A stretch of DNA of 8,603 nucleotides from an uncultured Lachnospiraceae bacterium (GTDB taxonomy: Bacteria; Bacillota; Clostridia; Lachnospirales; Lachnospiraceae): NCBI GenBank assembly GCA_947177925.1, contig CAMWWJ010000135.1, positions 1-8,603 on the forward strand. Reading direction: 5' to 3'. The translations under genes were made by a program, and so were the position numbers. A model generated the notes under the pieces. It did not search any database and had not been told where the DNA came from. It was given only the letters and a program-made list of their open reading frames with translations. Below are positions 6,826 to 8,603 of the stretch, in pieces (within the stretch, counting starts at the first letter, position 1; each line of letters opens with the position of its first letter).

Positions 6826-8376
6826 CTTACTTTCATGATATTCCTTTTCCGTATTTACATTCCATACATTTTTCTTATCGGTTCTTCCGTTTATAATATT
6901 TTGAACCGCCTCCATGGAGGTGACCATGGAATGATCCATATTATTATAACGATGCTGACCGTTTCTGCCTACACAATACAGATTTTCAAAGGTATCCAGA
7001 TAATCAATGACCGTCTGGATATGCTCATAAGTGTCAAAATATGCAGGATATGCCTTTTTCACATGTTCTCTATGGGCATCCAGCACTTGTTCTTCTCCAG
7101 AAATAACTCCCATTTTGACCAGTTCTTTCATCGCAAACCTTACGCACTTATCTTCACTGGCATTCCAGAATTTATCGCCCTCCATACAGAAATATTCCAA
7201 GCCCACCCAGACAGTGTCTTCCGGCTCTTTTACCAGGTAAGGGGACCAGTTATTAAAAATCTGAATCCTGCCAAGCCGTATCCCCGGATCCTGTACATAA
7301 ATCCAGCAGTCCGGCACGATATTATTCAGTGTTTTCAGCCTGGTCTTATTTTCCAGAGACAGATTTTTCAGCAGAAGCCCTACTGTAACAAAATCCCGGT
7401 AAGGAAGCCCGCCGGCAATTTCCGCCACCTGATCCGGCACCTGATTCATTCCTGCTATCAAATCCTTGATAGGCATGGAAGAAATCACATAATCCGCTTC
7501 CATGGAACTCTCATTGCCGTTTTCCGTATAAACCACGCTTTTGACTTTTCCGTCCTTTGTATGGACTCCGGTTACCTTACAGCCTTTTTTTATTTTTCCT
7601 CCCATAGCTTCAAAATCAGCTCCGGCAGCTTCCCAAAGCTGTCCCGGTCCATATTTAGGATACCAGAATTCTTCAATCAGGGAAGTCTCTACCTTTTTTT
7701 CATCCCGCTTTTTCGGGAGAATTTTTGAAAAGGTGTCTTTGATAATGGCTAATATGGACAGGCCCTTTACTCTCTGTGCACCCCAGTCCGCAGAAATTTC
7801 CCTTGGATGCCTTCCCCACAGCTTCTCTGTATAGCCTTCAAAAAACATGGAATAAAGCTTTTTCCCAAACCGGTTTCTATAAAAATTTTCAAGAGACGTT
7901 TCCGGAAGCTTCACCAAAAGCGAATACAAATAACTGAAGCCTGCCTGCAGCGTAGTAAAAAATCCCATGCTTTTAATCGTTGCAGGACTCATACTGATAG
8001 GATAATCAAAAAATTTCTTTTTATAGTAAATTCTGGAAACCCGTCTTCTGGATAAAAACACCCTGTCCTGCTTTTCCGGATCAGGACCGTTTTTGCTAAG
8101 GCGTACAGGACGTTTCAGCTTCTTATCATCATAGGATGGGCTTCCCTGTTTTGGCATGATCTGCTCCCACCATTCCATAACCCTGTCGTCCTTGGAAAAG
8201 AATCTGTGCCCTCCAAGATCCATACGGTTCCCATGATACCTTACTGTACGGGAAATACCACCTAACTCAGAAGTTTCCTCCAAAATGACTACTTCATATT
8301 CCTTCGTGCTTTTTAAAAGCTCATATCCGGCGGTAATCCCTGCCGGACCTGCGCCGATAATTACAATTTTCTTCAT
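6823..8376 (-). CDS. UDP-galactopyranose mutase-like FAD-dependent oxidoreductase
   Basis: This 517-residue cytosolic flavoprotein belongs to the amine-oxidase/UGM/protoporphyrinogen-oxidase-like superfamily. The N-terminus carries the dinucleotide-binding motif GAGPAG (residues 8-13), an acidic residue ending strand 2 (E33), and GGISRT (39-44). DLGGHRFFS (53-61) follows. The middle has GYTEKLWG (181-188) and then DWGAQRV (197-203), which resemble the GYTxKxWG and W..ERV signatures of UDP-galactopyranose mutase. RIQIFNNWSPY (370-380) and the FAD-closing GRNGQHRYNN-DHS segment (470-483) also fit UGM. The length is closer to eukaryotic UGM (about 510) than to the E. coli type (about 370). No signal peptide or membrane segment is seen. 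The ATG at 8376 has AAAGG 8 bases upstream and is the first gene after the promoter. The family fit is firm. The substrate is inferred: a sugar nucleotide, perhaps for surface polysaccharide. Such proteins are often labelled only NAD(P)/FAD oxidoreductase or protoporphyrinogen oxidase, and the latter function is unlikely here because no heme genes are nearby. Confidence 0.85.
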   Translation of the reverse strand: MKKIVIIGAGPAGITAGYELLKSTKEYEVVILEETSELGGISRTVRYHGNRMDLGGHRFFSKDDRVMEWWEQIMPKQGSPSYDDKKLKRPVRLSKNGPDPEKQDRVFLSRRRVSRIYYKKKFFDYPISMSPATIKSMGFFTTLQAGFSYLYSLLVKLPETSLENFYRNRFGKKLYSMFFEGYTEKLWGRHPREISADWGAQRVKGLSILAIIKDTFSKILPKKRDEKKVETSLIEEFWYPKYGPGQLWEAAGADFEAMGGKIKKGCKVTGVHTKDGKVKSVVYTENGNESSMEADYVISSMPIKDLIAGMNQVPDQVAEIAGGLPYRDFVTVGLLLKNLSLENKTRLKTLNNIVPDCWIYVQDPGIRLGRIQIFNNWSPYLVKEPEDTVWVGLEYFCMEGDKFWNASEDKCVRFAMKELVKMGVISGEEQVLDAHREHVKKAYPAYFDTYEHIQTVIDYLDTFENLYCVGRNGQHRYNNMDHSMVTSMEAVQNIINGRTDKKNVWNVNTEKEYHESK

Positions 8377-8404
8377 AGCAAATTCCTTTCCTTATAGCCA
8401 TTTT

Positions 8405-8433
8405 ATTTTAACATAAATTCCCATGCAGGACAA
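8405..8433 (-). promoter_or_regulatory. Probable sigma-A promoter of the operon
   Basis: Read on the minus strand, a -35 box TTGTCC (8433-8428) is followed by a 17-base spacer and a -10 box TAAAAT (8410-8405). A TGT directly in front gives an extended -10 (TGn, 8413-8411). The boxes match consensus at 4 of 6 and 5 of 6 positions. Transcription would begin near 8398, leaving a leader of about 22 bases that contains the AAAGG ribosome binding site of the first gene and no room for a riboswitch or attenuator. Confidence 0.7.
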
Positions 8434-8557
8434 GAAAAGGATGGGGAGAATGAGTTGATTAAGGGGGGACGCAAAAGAGGGGGATGGGGGCTTGGCTGCT
8501 GTGTTTTTGAAGGCGCGTTTTATAGACAGCCGGGGAAGGTTGTTGGGTACCGACCGG
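8434..8557. other. Non-coding upstream region with G-runs
   Basis: No reading frame with a credible start and length was found on either strand. The plus strand has G-runs at 8443-8446, 8463-8468, 8479-8483 and 8486-8490. Near the right end are two adjacent 6-base palindromes, GGTACC (8546-8551) and ACCGGT (8553-8558). It lies upstream of the operon promoter, so any control of the operon by DNA-binding proteins could be here, but no known operator was recognised. Confidence 0.5.
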
Positions 8558-8593
8558 TAGTCAAGCCGCGCCGTCCATGGCGCGGCATGGCTA
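8558..8593. repeat. GC-rich imperfect inverted repeat (stem-loop)
   Basis: The core arms GCCGCGCC (8565-8572) and GGCGCGGC (8579-8586) pair perfectly around a 6-base loop. Past one A/A mismatch the pairing continues as TAGTCA against TGGCTA, giving a stem of 15 positions with one mismatch and one G-T pair. That G-T pair is a wobble only in plus-strand RNA and an A-C mismatch in minus-strand RNA. Neither strand has a T-run after the stem, so it is not a standard intrinsic terminator. It could be a dispersed intergenic repeat, a protein site, or an RNA element of a gene beyond the right edge. Confidence 0.6.
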
Positions 8594-8603
8594 AAAATTC
8601 CGG

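Noticed and set aside
6835..7728. 297-residue open frame on the plus strand opposite the flavoprotein gene
   Set aside because: The translation is rich in Ile, Phe, His and Arg with no recognisable motif, and it lies fully antisense to a well-supported gene. It is a mirror frame.
8377..8398. Riboswitch or phenylalanine attenuator in the operon leader
   Set aside because: The predicted leader is only about 22 bases, too short for either, and there is no Phe-rich leader peptide before pheA.
8565..8586. Intrinsic terminator at the GC-rich hairpin
   Set aside because: The stem is strong, but it is followed by AAAAATTCC on the plus-strand side and by GC-rich sequence on the minus-strand side, with no T-run on either.

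Overview
The window looks like chromosomal DNA from a low-to-mid GC Firmicute, most likely a Clostridia member of the Lachnospiraceae type. The reasons are strong AGGAG-like ribosome binding sites, the style of the bifunctional PheA, the Ppx/Ppk1 pair, and the small very acidic protein at the end of the gene cluster. The assignment comes from protein style and composition, not from a marker gene.

All seven supported genes lie on the minus strand and read right to left. Gaps are 8 to 19 bases, with one 14-base overlap, so they look like one operon. A good sigma-A promoter with an extended -10 box (8405-8433) sits just upstream of the first gene. In transcription order the genes are: a UDP-galactopyranose-mutase-like FAD protein (8376-6823); chorismate mutase/prephenate dehydratase PheA (6810-5683); a Ppx/GppA phosphatase (5667-4123); polyphosphate kinase Ppk1 (4109-1932); a Gph-like HAD phosphatase (1912-1259); a Cof-type HAD phosphatase (1250-420); and an 87-residue acidic protein of unknown function (433-170).

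The core is a polyphosphate module, with a Ppx-family enzyme immediately before the polyphosphate kinase and two small-molecule phosphatases after it. PheA (phenylalanine branch) and the UGM-like flavoprotein (probably cell-surface sugar metabolism) share the transcript but have no obvious biochemical link to polyphosphate. The operon may simply group housekeeping genes.

The flanks are short and non-coding. The left 169 bases are AT-rich with no clear intrinsic terminator for the operon. The right 227 bases hold the promoter, a G-run-rich tract and, at the edge, a long GC-rich imperfect stem-loop not followed by a T-run. I found no mobile element, CRISPR array, tRNA or rRNA. Nothing amounts to a clearly new system. 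The best leads are the eukaryote-like UGM signature in the first gene, the degenerate HD half of Ppx, the translationally coupled acidic protein, and the edge stem-loop.
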